64,000 nucleotides of DNA from Exiguobacterium sp. Helios (GCF_014524545.1 NZ_CP053557.1:186001-250000), one strand, 5' to 3'; positions 27,666-35,611 are shown, numbered from the stretch's first letter. Notes: generated from the letters alone by a model not told the origin. Program-made: numbers and translations.

Positions 27666-28862
27666 TTAACTTAAAATATTTTCTTCCGAAACGAGTGTAA
27701 AGCCGTCAATGACGGTATCTTCCTCGACTTCGATCAGCAGACATTGTTTGCCGTTGTAATTGACCTGCTTGATGTACTTCAAATCCTGCGCACTGACCGA
27801 GATGTTCGCGACTTTCGTATTGATCTTAATTGATTTCGCTTCATAGTTCGGGACGATGTTACTCGCCTTCATTTCGTATGTCGTATCATCGATGACTGTT
27901 TTGAAGGCCCGTTCGACCTGTTCCGTACTGACGTCTTCGATTCCGCTCGCCTTTAAGACCCGTTCGACTTCTTTGACGTCCAGCATCGGGATGTCTTCCG
28001 GCTCGTCTTCCTTTTCGTCCTCAACGACGAGCAGATGATTGACTTCCTCATAGACACCCGCAAGCGTTTTTGAATCGACTGATTCGCCGATGACCAGTTT
28101 GACGATTTCTTCAAATACCGCTTTGTCTTCTTCTGCCGTCACGATTTGTTCGCCGTTCAGGACGTTTTCGATGAACAAAACGTCCGGTTTATTCGGCTTG
28201 CTTGCCGTATAAAGGACACGGTTGACGTCCGCCGCATTATCCGTGAAGCAGGGGAATAAAAAGCCACCGATTGGTGACGCAAGTTTGATGACCGGGTTGA
28301 TCAGCAGATTCGACTTGAACTCGAGATCGACGTAGTCGAAGACAAGCGATTGTTTCGGCAGTTCCGTCTGATTGAGACTGCTGAGAATGAACGGAGTCGT
28401 ATAAACTTCATCGTTTTTGTTGACCTCCGTCTCGTCTTCCTGCCGTTTTGTCGTCTTGTAGTACTGTCCGCGGATGAACGTGACGACAATATCATTGTCG
28501 TACTGCACGTCCTGGACCATCTTCAGCGCAATTTGTTGCATCTGTTCCGTCCAGTCTTCCGTCTCTTCCGTGTAGAGTCCTTCGTACAACAGTTGTTGCG
28601 TATGTCCGGTCGCGCCTTCTTCTGGCTGCTGGAACTTAACTTCAAACAACTTGATGTCGAGTTTCCCGGTCAGGACTTTCTTGAAGTTCGCTAGGAACAG
28701 CTCCTGTTGTTCGAGTTCGAGAAAGGCGAACGGACGGCTTTCTTCATAGAAGATTTCACTCGTTTCCTTGCGGATATATACATTGTAAATTTCGTTGATT
28801 TTAAGTAGTTCCGAATCGACCTTAAAATGGCGACGGATATCACTGATGTCTTGTTTGTTCAT
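27666..28862 (-). CDS. DUF4317 domain-containing protein
   Basis: 398 residues. The start MNKQDISDIRRHFK, the middle GGFLFPCFTDNAADVNRVLY and the C-terminal NGKQCLLIEVEEDTVIDGF match the uncharacterised DUF4317 family as I recall it, which is common in Clostridia and other Firmicutes. It is acidic, with no signal peptide or membrane segment, and a highly charged linker near residue 275 (VEDEKEDEPEDIP). Function unknown. It is a single gene with its own terminator; the ribosome binding site AAGGAGC lies 12 nt upstream, and a terminator-like hairpin sits in its leader. Confidence 0.75.
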   Translation of the reverse strand: MNKQDISDIRRHFKVDSELLKINEIYNVYIRKETSEIFYEESRPFAFLELEQQELFLANFKKVLTGKLDIKLFEVKFQQPEEGATGHTQQLLYEGLYTEETEDWTEQMQQIALKMVQDVQYDNDIVVTFIRGQYYKTTKRQEDETEVNKNDEVYTTPFILSSLNQTELPKQSLVFDYVDLEFKSNLLINPVIKLASPIGGFLFPCFTDNAADVNRVLYTASKPNKPDVLFIENVLNGEQIVTAEEDKAVFEEIVKLVIGESVDSKTLAGVYEEVNHLLVVEDEKEDEPEDIPMLDVKEVERVLKASGIEDVSTEQVERAFKTVIDDTTYEMKASNIVPNYEAKSIKINTKVANISVSAQDLKYIKQVNYNGKQCLLIEVEEDTVIDGFTLVSEENILS

Positions 28863-28906
28863 GATAACGTTTCAGCTCCTTGGCGTTTGAATTCCTCGTG
28901 GCTCCT

Positions 28907-28957
28907 AAAAAAGGAGTGCCTCCTGTCCAAATCGAACAGAGGTACCCCTTTACTATA
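28907..28957 (-). promoter_or_regulatory. Leader hairpin with T run before the DUF4317 gene
   Basis: On the minus strand TATAGT (28952-28957) is a good -10. The predicted start falls at the base of a hairpin (AGGGGTACCTCTGTT pairing with GACAGGAGGCACTCCT) that ends in six T, about 45 nt before the gene. It looks like an intrinsic terminator or attenuator in a very short leader. No -35 at the right spacing is convincing. Confidence 0.45.
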
Positions 28958-29180
28958 CAAGAGTTGAATTTTTTTATGTTGAAAGTCTCCGCAATTTTAA
29001 TTTTTCCAAGTAACTTCTTTTTTATATTACTTTAGTCTTATTTTTAAAAAAATATTTTTAATCAAAAGTATTCAACTTTTGTAATGTTTACATTATTTTA
29101 ACCCTATCCAAAATATTCGGTGGCATACTGAGTGAGTTGAGAGGATTCTCTCATCATACTTACATAAGAGGAGGCAATTC

Positions 29181-29813
29181 ATGTTCCAGAAAATCAAGCT
29201 ACTCGCCGTATCGTTTGTTTTGTTTCTCACTGCGTTTCAGTTCGATCTCTCACCCGTTTCCGCACTCCCGTCCGGCATCCCGTCAAAAGCGACGGCTCAA
29301 TCTGAGCTCAACGCACTGACAGTCAAAACCGAAAGTACGATGACCGGTTACTCCCGTGATCTCTTCCCACATTGGAGCAGCCAAGGAAGCGGTTGTGATA
29401 CGCGTCAAGTCGTCTTGAAACGCGATGCGGATTCTTACGTCGGAAGCTGTCCGGTTACGTCCGGCTCATGGTACAGTTATTATGATGGACTGACATTCAC
29501 GAACCCGTCCGATCTCGACATCGATCATGTCGTGCCGCTCGCGGAAGCATGGCGTTCGGGTGCAAGCAGCTGGACGACAACGACACGTCAGGCATTCGCA
29601 AACGACCTCAACGGTCCGCAATTGATTGCCGTCTCTGCAAGCTCGAACCGTTCAAAAGGTGACCAGGATCCATCGACATGGAAACCAACCCGTGCCGGCG
29701 CAAGCTGTGCGTACTCGAAGATGTGGATCAATACGAAAAGTCGTTGGGGCTTAAGTCTCCAATCCTCTGAAAAAACAGCACTGCAAACGATGCTGAACAC
29801 CTGTACATACTAA
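29181..29813 (+). CDS. Secreted HNH nuclease (DUF1524/GmrSD C-terminal type)
   Basis: 210 residues. A classical signal peptide (basic start, hydrophobic 9-24, cleavage near ALPSG at about 29) means export. The mature domain has the HNH/beta-beta-alpha-metal signature DIDHVVPLAEAW (about 113-124), then N-L-N-G-PQLIAV and NRSKGDQDPSTW, the pattern of small secreted actinobacterial and Firmicutes DUF1524 nucleases. Two cysteine pairs probably form disulfides. It likely degrades extracellular DNA or RNA for nutrients or competition. The RBS AGAGGAGG precedes the ATG. A palindrome TAATGTTTACATTA lies at 29082-29095 upstream. Confidence 0.82.
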   Translation: MFQKIKLLAVSFVLFLTAFQFDLSPVSALPSGIPSKATAQSELNALTVKTESTMTGYSRDLFPHWSSQGSGCDTRQVVLKRDADSYVGSCPVTSGSWYSYYDGLTFTNPSDLDIDHVVPLAEAWRSGASSWTTTTRQAFANDLNGPQLIAVSASSNRSKGDQDPSTWKPTRAGASCAYSKMWINTKSRWGLSLQSSEKTALQTMLNTCTY

Positions 29814-29828
29814 GAAGGAGTCGATTCG

Positions 29829-30071
29829 ATGGAAACGAAAACCTCTACTTTTACCGCCACGCATGGTGTGATGACGAATGAAGTCGGCGTCATCAGCGGC
29901 GAACTGGAACTGCGGACGACCTGCCAGGAAGATGGCAAACTCGAACTCGCCATCTCATATGTCGGCTCAACCGACGTTTACACGTTACCCGGCAAGGATT
30001 ATCAGCTGCATGATATCCGCGATCACGAAGTCGTTCACCGGATGCTCGCGACAGTGCTGGAACGGACATAA
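29829..30071 (+). CDS. Small hypothetical protein, nuclease operon partner
   Basis: 80 residues, AAGGAG 10 nt upstream, starting 15 nt after the nuclease stop and before a shared terminator, so co-transcription is likely. It is acidic, beta-rich and cytoplasmic (VGVISGELELRTTCQEDGKLELAISYVG, then a short helical end). No family recognised. A nuclease-inhibitor or immunity role is possible from context only; its cytoplasmic location would fit protection before export. Function unknown. Confidence 0.65.
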   Translation: METKTSTFTATHGVMTNEVGVISGELELRTTCQEDGKLELAISYVGSTDVYTLPGKDYQLHDIRDHEVVHRMLATVLERT

Positions 30072-30103
30072 AAAGTATAAAATAATATAATTCTTTTGAT
30101 ATC

Positions 30104-30161
30104 TCCCTTTATAAAACGAGCAGTTAAATGAATCTGCTTATCTTTATAAAGGGATTTTTTA
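30104..30161 (+). terminator. Terminator of the nuclease pair
   Basis: Outer stem TCCCTTTATAAA / TTTATAAAGGGA with an inner GAGCAG/CTGCTT stem, followed by six T. Confidence 0.85.
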
Positions 30162-30272
30162 TTACAACATATTTTAAAAATACTATCTCAGTTCTTAAAC
30201 ACGGAATTCACATACCCATAGTTTAGATAGTGCTATTATTTGGTAATAATATTCAAAGGAGGCGATATAGAA

Positions 30273-31058
30273 ATGGATGATTCAGTTACTAAACTGCTCA
30301 TGAAAAAAGTAAAAAAGTATAAGAAATGGACAGAGGGAGCGTTTGTTAATCCGGTTTATTGGATGGTAAATGGAACGCCTTATTATATGGCTGGATTTAC
30401 TAAGAATAATGCTCCTGTGGCAACAGCATATTTGACAATTGGTGATGAAAAGCTCGACGAGGCACTAGAGGCTCAAAGACACTTGTCGATTTTTGCCGAC
30501 TTAAATCATAATGTACTTGATATCGGCAAAGATTTTTTAAAAATTAATGCAAACTATTTTACACAACCGCTCAGTATACCTGTTGATGACTCTAATTTAT
30601 CTGTATTGACTGGAAAAGAAGCATTTTCAGAGCTTTGGAAAAATCAACAAAAAATATTTTCATTAGTAACTGAATATAAGCAATATTATGAGACTGATGT
30701 ATTAATACGTCGGGAAATCTTTATGAAAGACATTATTAAAACACAGGAAGCAGCAAATTTATTGACACTTTATCAATATTTAAATTTAAAAATTTTACTT
30801 GATAACAATGATGAAATACATGCCTTCTCTTCTTTTTTAAAGACAACAAAACAATGGAGAAAACTTGATCGACAATCTAAAAAATTCGTTCAAGGTATTA
30901 GTGGTAACCCTAGGAAAATGCGTAAGAGTATGGACAATCTGAACCTTATCATAGATGACGATTTTGAAACGATGATCACCTTGAATTACAATAAAATGAT
31001 AGAAGAAAATAAACCAATAATTGAAGGGCAGCGAAAATACATACGCTATCCTAAATAA
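30273..31058 (+). CDS. Hypothetical protein, AT-rich accessory region
   Basis: 261 residues from the ATG at 30273 with AAAGGAGG upstream. A basic N-terminus (MKKVKKYKKW) is followed by a compact alpha/beta part (NPVYWMVNGTPYYMAGFTKNNAPVATAYLTIGD) and then a long helical half. No signal peptide, no membrane helix, no motif I recognise. Its base composition is clearly more AT-rich than the flanking core genes, suggesting acquisition by transfer. It may be transcribed with the two small genes that follow. Confidence 0.7.
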   Translation: MDDSVTKLLMKKVKKYKKWTEGAFVNPVYWMVNGTPYYMAGFTKNNAPVATAYLTIGDEKLDEALEAQRHLSIFADLNHNVLDIGKDFLKINANYFTQPLSIPVDDSNLSVLTGKEAFSELWKNQQKIFSLVTEYKQYYETDVLIRREIFMKDIIKTQEAANLLTLYQYLNLKILLDNNDEIHAFSSFLKTTKQWRKLDRQSKKFVQGISGNPRKMRKSMDNLNLIIDDDFETMITLNYNKMIEENKPIIEGQRKYIRYPK

Positions 31059-31197
31059 TCTACAGGTCGTTATACGTTTTTCACTTACTCGTTACTAAAT
31101 ATTAAAAATACGTCGATTGATGTTGCTCCTATTTATCGAATATATTTGATTCATGATGAGAATTATTTATCAAATAATTTATTTAAGGGAGTTCTGT

Positions 31198-31353
31198 ATG
31201 AGAGAAGTTTTGATTGGATCAGGTGTAGCGATAAGCAGTGCCGGTATTTTCATGTTGTTGTATGGGAACATCCCACAGGGTTTTATCGGTTTGATTACGG
31301 TCACTTTTGGTGTAGTTATAGCAATGTTAACAAAAAAAAAGAAGGTAGATTGA
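31198..31353 (+). CDS. Small two-segment membrane protein
   Basis: 51 residues from the ATG at 31198, with AAGGGAG 7 nt upstream. Two hydrophobic segments (VLIGSGVAISSAGIFMLLYG and GLITVTFGVVIAML) joined by a short loop, and a Lys-rich end, give a hairpin membrane protein. Function unknown; it is 25 nt upstream of the next gene, probably in the same transcript. Confidence 0.6.
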   Translation: MREVLIGSGVAISSAGIFMLLYGNIPQGFIGLITVTFGVVIAMLTKKKKVD

Positions 31354-31378
31354 CCATTATGTATAAGGAGGCAACGTC

Positions 31379-31747
31379 ATGATTTATGAATTCATTCAAG
31401 CATCTGAATCTACTACGATTGGTGGATTTATTGCAACGTGTGCTGACCCGATTTTAGCCCATGTCAATCCAGCGCAACTAAAGACCAAAGATTTGATTGT
31501 CTCCATTCACAAAGATCATTCCATTTTTGCGGCGCGCATTCCTCTTGCAGAAAACGAATTGAACTGGATTGAACTCTCACCGGAAAACATCAAGAAACAA
31601 ACCAGTCTGCTAGCTCCAAATACGTGTTACTTCGGCATCAAGCGGGGCGAATTACACGGAACATATCTAGTTTCGAATGATTTGATCGCAAACAAATATT
31701 TTTCAAATGAGCGGGACTACTTAGATGGTATAGTGCTTTCAAAATAA
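31379..31747 (+). CDS. Hypothetical protein
   Basis: 122 residues, with AAGGAGG 7 nt before the ATG. The sequence has a glycine-rich start (SESTTIGGFIATCADP) and mixed alpha/beta character, with no transmembrane segment and no recognised family. It sits between a small membrane protein and a broken VOC gene, 11 nt from the latter's start. Confidence 0.65.
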   Translation: MIYEFIQASESTTIGGFIATCADPILAHVNPAQLKTKDLIVSIHKDHSIFAARIPLAENELNWIELSPENIKKQTSLLAPNTCYFGIKRGELHGTYLVSNDLIANKYFSNERDYLDGIVLSK

Positions 31748-31758
31748 GGAGGTTGCCT

Positions 31759-32108
31759 ATGAATCCGATTTTAACTCAGGTCGGGACCATCTTCATTCCC
31801 GTCAGTAACATCGAAAAATCCCGAGATTGGTACTGTGATCTGCTCGGCTTACATCCGACAGTGAGATTTTGTGTGGTCACCTGTACGTCATTCCGATGAA
31901 TGGTGTAGACATCATGTTAGACAGCAAAATTTTTTCACCAGACAACATTCTCAATACGCCACTTTTTCATTTTAATACAAACAATATCGAACAATCTTAT
32001 ACATATATGAAGAATAAAGGCATCGAATTGACGACAGAAATTGAACACGGTCACTGGTTCAATCTTAAAGATCTCGACGGCAATCATTTGATGATTTGTA
32101 CCTATTAA
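31759..32108 (+). pseudogene. VOC/glyoxalase-family protein disrupted by a 1-nt frameshift
   Basis: The ATG at 31759 (AGGAGG upstream) reads MNPILTQVGTIFIPVSNIEKS, a typical VOC domain opening, with LLGLHPT at about residue 34. After this the frame is lost, and the remaining VOC sequence (GHLYVIPMNGVDIMLDSK...FNLKDLDGNHLMICTY) continues in another frame to 32108. Adding one G at about 31861 (ACAGTGAG to ACAGGTGAG) restores PTGEIL and joins both halves into a normal protein of about 116 residues. It is a natural mutation or a sequencing error. Confidence 0.82.
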
Positions 32109-32135
32109 GTCCATTTTAGTTAAGAAATAAGAATA

Positions 32136-32168
32136 TAAAAAAGCAGAAGAATACACGTCATTCTTCTG
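32136..32168 (-). terminator. Terminator of the 117-residue gene
   Basis: On the minus strand CAGAAGAAT / ATTCTTCTG pair around a 7-nt loop and are followed by a T run (positions 32142 down to 32136). It overlaps the stop codon of the gene ending at 32158. Confidence 0.75.
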
Positions 32169-32511
32169 ATGGCTTCGTTTCTTTGAAAAGAATGATCGGA
32201 TCATAAGGTGCATTAGGATCATTTTTCAAATTGATAAAATGTCTTTGATCATTCCGATCCCCAAACTGCTCCGTATAGGGCATTTCCAATGACTGAAACA
32301 CTTCCTGATTTTTGACCAGACCAATGTAAACTTCGTACCCTTCATCATCTGATGAGAAAAAGCCGCCTTCAGCAGCCGTAGTTTCAACCAGCGCTTCATC
32401 GATCAGATCTCTTAATTTCAATAATGCTTGTTTATTGCCAACAATAAAGGATTCTTGATGATTGGTATGCTGAGCATAAATATGTAAATACATCTGGTGT
32501 TTCCATGACAT
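32158..32511 (-). CDS. Hypothetical protein
   Basis: 117 residues, GAGAAGG upstream of the ATG at 32511. It begins MSWKHQMYLHIYAQHTNHQE, continues with KQALLKLRDLIDEAL (helix), and has an acidic FFSSDDEGYEVYIGLV strand. I have the impression of similar single-copy Bacillus proteins but can name no family. Soluble and acidic; no motif. It could be an orphan immunity-type protein, but nothing proves that. Confidence 0.65.
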   Translation of the reverse strand: MSWKHQMYLHIYAQHTNHQESFIVGNKQALLKLRDLIDEALVETTAAEGGFFSSDDEGYEVYIGLVKNQEVFQSLEMPYTEQFGDRNDQRHFINLKNDPNAPYDPIILFKETKPSEE

Positions 32512-32624
32512 GATGCCTTCTCACCTCACCGGTTATTTTTTCAAGCGCACTTTTTATTTAGTATTGATTTTGAATATGACCTAAATTTAATTGATGAAAT
32601 CCTAAAACAAAAGGTGCTTCATTT

Positions 32625-33068
32625 TTATTCCTTACTCCCATATCGATGCTGTTTTCCCATCCAATCATTTCTTTCTCTCCATCTAAGTTTTTTAGCTGAT
32701 ATCCAGCTTACGTTCTGTTCGATAGTGCTCGGATCGAAATCAATATCATCTGACCAGTAATAAGTATCGTTCTGTTTTAAAATGATAGCCTCAAAAAGTA
32801 TCGAGGCGAAATTTTCTGGTGTCGGAAGGATATGAATTCCTGTTACACCTTCAAACCATAATTCAATCGCGGACGGGTTTTTAAACTGGCGCTGAAATAA
32901 CAGTTTGACGTTTGTATCTAATTCGCTTGGAACAGCCATCGTCAGACCCTCATCAACATACGTTTCGGTCCACATATGCATCTCCTTCAAACAGCCATCA
33001 TGAAAATAACCAAAGTCCTCAAGTAATTCCCTGATTTCTGATTCCTCTTTTAGTTCAATCCAGTTCAT
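32625..33068 (-). CDS. Hypothetical protein, acidic, immunity-like
   Basis: 147 residues, with CTGGAGG 7-8 nt before the ATG at 33068. Features: FGYFHDGCLKEMHMW near the start, LDTNVKLLFQRQF, SAIELWFEGVTGIHI and ISAKKLRWRE. It is acidic, soluble and rich in aromatic residues, as many contact-dependent toxin immunity proteins are, but no family is recognised. A short reading frame that may be the end of a decayed gene lies just upstream on the same strand. Confidence 0.65.
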   Translation of the reverse strand: MNWIELKEESEIRELLEDFGYFHDGCLKEMHMWTETYVDEGLTMAVPSELDTNVKLLFQRQFKNPSAIELWFEGVTGIHILPTPENFASILFEAIILKQNDTYYWSDDIDFDPSTIEQNVSWISAKKLRWRERNDWMGKQHRYGSKE

Positions 33069-33100
33069 GAGCGACCTCCAGTACAGTGTTTGTTTTGTTT

Positions 33101-33205
33101 TTAATAGTTTTTTGCTGAGAAAACTACTCCTTTTATTACCTCCGGTAGTTTCGAATTATCTATTTCTTCTCTCCAGAGTTTGTGGAGTCCATTCGAGGCA
33201 TTCAT
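33101..33205 (-). other. Short ORF at the end of a possible decayed coding region
   Basis: A 34-codon frame starts at ATG 33205 with AAAAGGAGA 8 nt upstream and reads MNASNGLHKLWREEIDN... to TAA at 33101. The same frame stays open upstream to about 33390 apart from one TGA (about 33263-33265), reading ...GENPSVVQSVLQYIFAFKEASSTIP. This could be a remnant of a gene broken by a stop. The stretch 33069-33419 holds no other supported gene. Confidence 0.3.
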
Positions 33206-33419
33206 TGGCAACTCTCCTTTTGAAGCAGACAGATTATATTGAAGTTGCGCAATTTTTCTCGCTCAGGGAATGGTACTAGATGCTTCTTTGAAAGCAAAAA
33301 TATACTGGAGGACTGATTGTACCACCGAAGGATTTTCTCCAAGGATGAGAAATTTTCTACTAACCTTATTGATTATGAATAAGAGATTCCTCTTGTTGCG
33401 TTATTTCTATTCATCGTTT

Positions 33420-33452
33420 AAAAAAGACGATCATCTAACACATGATCGTCTT
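33420..33452 (-). terminator. Terminator of the DUF4230 gene
   Basis: An 11-bp perfect stem (AAGACGATCAT / ATGATCGTCTT), loop of 7, with six T on the minus strand. Confidence 0.88.
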
Positions 33453-33463
33453 GTGTAATTCAT

Positions 33464-34057
33464 TTAATAAAATTCAATTGTTACTTTACTATATCCATTT
33501 GTCTTGAGGAAAGACGTTAATAATTTTTGAATTCTTACATCTGCCTCTTCTAAAAATCCTTGCTCGATTTTTTTCTTTTCAATTTTATTTTTTTCTTTGT
33601 TGATATCATCAAAAATTTGTTGCGATTGATAATCTGAAAATAGATCACCTTTAACATCCGTTACCTTTGCTGTGTCTGTATCTGCTACGTTATCAAGTAT
33701 CTTTGAATTCGGTACCTTAACTAATAATTGCTTTGTTGTCTCGTTATAAGACAGCTGTAGCTTAGATAAGTCTGTACCTGCTTTCAAATAACCATCGTAT
33801 TCAATTAACTTGATTGCTTCAGCTAATTTAAGATCAATCAAAGGTACATTTTTACTGCTTCGACTGATTATTACCTTGCTGTACTCATATTTCAAAGTAG
33901 TCCATTCAGATAACTCAACTAATTGTTCTTTTACCAATGCGGTATCAGAACTTTTACTGGTAGAGATTATAGACGGTTTAAAGAACAGAATGCCACATAC
34001 GACTAATACACCAATCATCAATAAAACTGTAAACATTTTTAGAACCAATTTTTGCAT
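33464..34057 (-). CDS. DUF4230 domain-containing membrane-anchored protein
   Basis: 197 residues. One N-terminal membrane segment (about residues 8-27) anchors an extracytoplasmic domain. LVELSEWTTLKYEYSKVI, YDGYLKAGTDLSKLQL and LLVKVPNSKIL fit the DUF4230 pattern of a strand-rich core with an amphipathic end. A Lys-rich coiled stretch (INKEKNKIEKKKIEQ) precedes the C-terminus. Function unknown. AGGAG lies 8 nt before the ATG. It is in the AT-rich patch and has its own terminator. Confidence 0.75.
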   Translation of the reverse strand: MQKLVLKMFTVLLMIGVLVVCGILFFKPSIISTSKSSDTALVKEQLVELSEWTTLKYEYSKVIISRSSKNVPLIDLKLAEAIKLIEYDGYLKAGTDLSKLQLSYNETTKQLLVKVPNSKILDNVADTDTAKVTDVKGDLFSDYQSQQIFDDINKEKNKIEKKKIEQGFLEEADVRIQKLLTSFLKTNGYSKVTIEFY

Positions 34058-34192
34058 CTTGCAAACTCCTCATTTTTAGATATAGTATTCAGAATTACTA
34101 CATTATTATCAATACAAATTTATCCAAATATATAATCCTTTCAATTCTGATCTAACGATAATTCGACATTTAAGTCTTTGAAGTTCAGTACT

Positions 34193-34669
34193 TTAATTCT
34201 TACCTTTATTACTTAATTTATTAACAATATAGGTTCCAAAAGCACTAGTAACTAACATTAAAGTGCCAGCAGCAATTTTTTCTACAGTATCTTTCCACTC
34301 TTTTCTCGCTTTATCGACCTGTTCTGTTAAAAATCGTAGCTCCCCATAAATCATTCCGATTTCTTCTTCAGTTATATGCTCTTTATCTAATCTTTTAAAC
34401 AAATGATCTATCGTAGTTTGATGAACAGAAATCACCTTATCATGTACTTTCTGATTCTGATCAGAGAGATTGACGATAAAATTCAATATGTCTTTTCCGA
34501 GTTCTGGAGTAGCCATTAACTTCATTCTAAATACTTCATCAAACTCAGCTATTTTTGCTTTCGGTAGTTTGGCTCTTTGAAGAAACATTTCCATTCCTGT
34601 AAGAACCTCTTGGTCATTATCCTCCTGCAATTTTGAACTTTCATTAGTATTATTGCGTTTTTCTTTCAT
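34193..34669 (-). CDS. Hypothetical protein with C-terminal membrane segment
   Basis: 158 residues from the ATG at 34669, which has AAAGGAG 8 nt upstream (an in-frame GTG 9 nt earlier overlaps that site). The first 130 residues are helical and charged; residues about 132-150 (AAGTLMLVTSAFGTYIVN) form a single hydrophobic tail anchor with a basic end. No family recognised. Marks the origin-side edge of the AT-rich patch. Confidence 0.6.
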   Translation of the reverse strand: MKEKRNNTNESSKLQEDNDQEVLTGMEMFLQRAKLPKAKIAEFDEVFRMKLMATPELGKDILNFIVNLSDQNQKVHDKVISVHQTTIDHLFKRLDKEHITEEEIGMIYGELRFLTEQVDKARKEWKDTVEKIAAGTLMLVTSAFGTYIVNKLSNKGKN

Positions 34670-34764
34670 TTCAATCACTCCTTTAATAGTTAATTTACTG
34701 TTGCATCATAAGCCATGTTTTTCTTGCGATTTATATTGATGGCTATGTAAACATTTCCGTACTT

Positions 34765-34806
34765 AAAAATAAGGCCACAAACCATATTAAAGATTTGCGA
34801 CCTGAT
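34765..34806 (-). terminator. Terminator of rlmH
   Basis: On the minus strand AGGTCGCAAA / TTTGTGGCCT (with G-U pairs) and a 12-nt loop are followed by TATTTTTAAG, starting 5 nt after the rlmH stop. Confidence 0.75.
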
Positions 34807-34808
34807 TT

Positions 34809-35288
34809 TTACTTATGATACGGCTCATTTCGATTAATCCGATATGCCCGGTAAATCTGCTCACACAGAATCATCTTCATCAATTGATGGGGAAATGTCA
34901 TCTTCGAGAAGGAAATCGTATCGTTCGCCCGCTGCATGACTTCCGGTGCCAGACCAAGCGATCCGCCGATAACAAACGCGATTTTACTTTTGCCGTACGT
35001 CGCCAGTCGATCGAGTTCTGTCGCAAACTGTTCACTCGTCCGTTGCTTTCCTTCAATAGCAAGTGCATAGACATGAACATCAGGTCCGATCTTCGCTAAA
35101 ATCCGTTCGCCCTCTTTTTTCTTCACTTGCTGCATCTCGGCGTCACTTAATTGTTCCGGTGCTTTTTCATCCGGCACCTCGATTTCTTGAATCGAACAAT
35201 AGGCGCCAAGCCGTTTCATATATTCGGCAATCCCTTGCTTCAAGTACTTCTCTTTCAGCTTTCCGACCGTGATAATGGTAATTTGCAT
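34809..35288 (-). CDS. rlmH: 23S rRNA (pseudouridine1915-N3)-methyltransferase
   Basis: 159 residues from the second of two tandem ATGs (35288), matching the usual RlmH start and length; the first ATG adds one Met. SPOUT-family features: [26 protein letters not shown], then [13 protein letters not shown] with the knotted SAM site, and the C-terminal [30 protein letters not shown]. It methylates pseudouridine 1915 in 23S rRNA. It is the last member of the conserved origin-proximal cluster here. Confidence 0.96.
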   Translation of the reverse strand: MQITIITVGKLKEKYLKQGIAEYMKRLGAYCSIQEIEVPDEKAPEQLSDAEMQQVKKKEGERILAKIGPDVHVYALAIEGKQRTSEQFATELDRLATYGKSKIAFVIGGSLGLAPEVMQRANDTISFSKMTFPHQLMKMILCEQIYRAYRINRNEPYHK

Positions 35289-35322
35289 CATTTTTCTCGC
35301 TTTCTGACAGAAAATTCAGGAG

Positions 35323-35611
35323 TTATCCACAGAGTTATCCACATGTCCACATGTTGATAATTATTTTTTGCTTGACACAAGATATGTCGCGGGTTGGTCA
35401 CAGTACTCGCACGTGACGTTTTTCTCTGCCGGTACCTCTTCTAAAATCGGGTACTCTTCCGTTTCATCGACTACTTCGTCGAGCGCTAACTCGACGTGTT
35501 CTAAACAGACATATTTATCCACAGGTCTTTTCCTCCTTTTAAGTTATCCACATTTATCCGCTACCAGTATAACAAAAATTGACTTCCCCCGGCCGAAAAA
35601 AGTTATCCACA
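35323..35611 (+). promoter_or_regulatory. Cluster of five DnaA boxes outside the origin
   Basis: Five perfect TTATCCACA boxes occur at 35323-35331, 35335-35343, 35515-35523, 35544-35552 and 35603-35611, all in the same orientation. The third overlaps the start of yyzF. The cluster is about 26 kb from dnaA/oriC. Confidence 0.75.
35361..35522 (-). CDS. yyzF: CxxH/CxxC small zinc-binding-type protein
   Basis: 53 residues starting at a GTG (35522) with AAAGGAGG 9 nt upstream. It reads MDKYVCLEHVELALDEVVDE... and ends TCEYCDQPATYLVSSKK. The CLEH and CEYC pairs form a likely zinc site, as in B. subtilis YyzF, which occupies the same position between rlmH and htrA. Function unknown. The start codon lies inside a DnaA box. 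Confidence 0.88.
   Translation of the reverse strand: MDKYVCLEHVELALDEVVDETEEYPILEEVPAEKNVTCEYCDQPATYLVSSKK

Noticed and set aside
33067-33458. Two short plus-strand frames in the gap between the 147-residue gene and DUF4230
   Set aside because: No ribosome binding site and no coding-like pattern; the minus strand offers the better, still weak, candidate.
30072-34800. A compact phage-defence or toxin-antitoxin system in the AT-rich patch
   Set aside because: No nuclease, helicase, ATPase, TIR, kinase or antitoxin motif was recognised in these genes; only the adjacent exported nuclease has a known activity.
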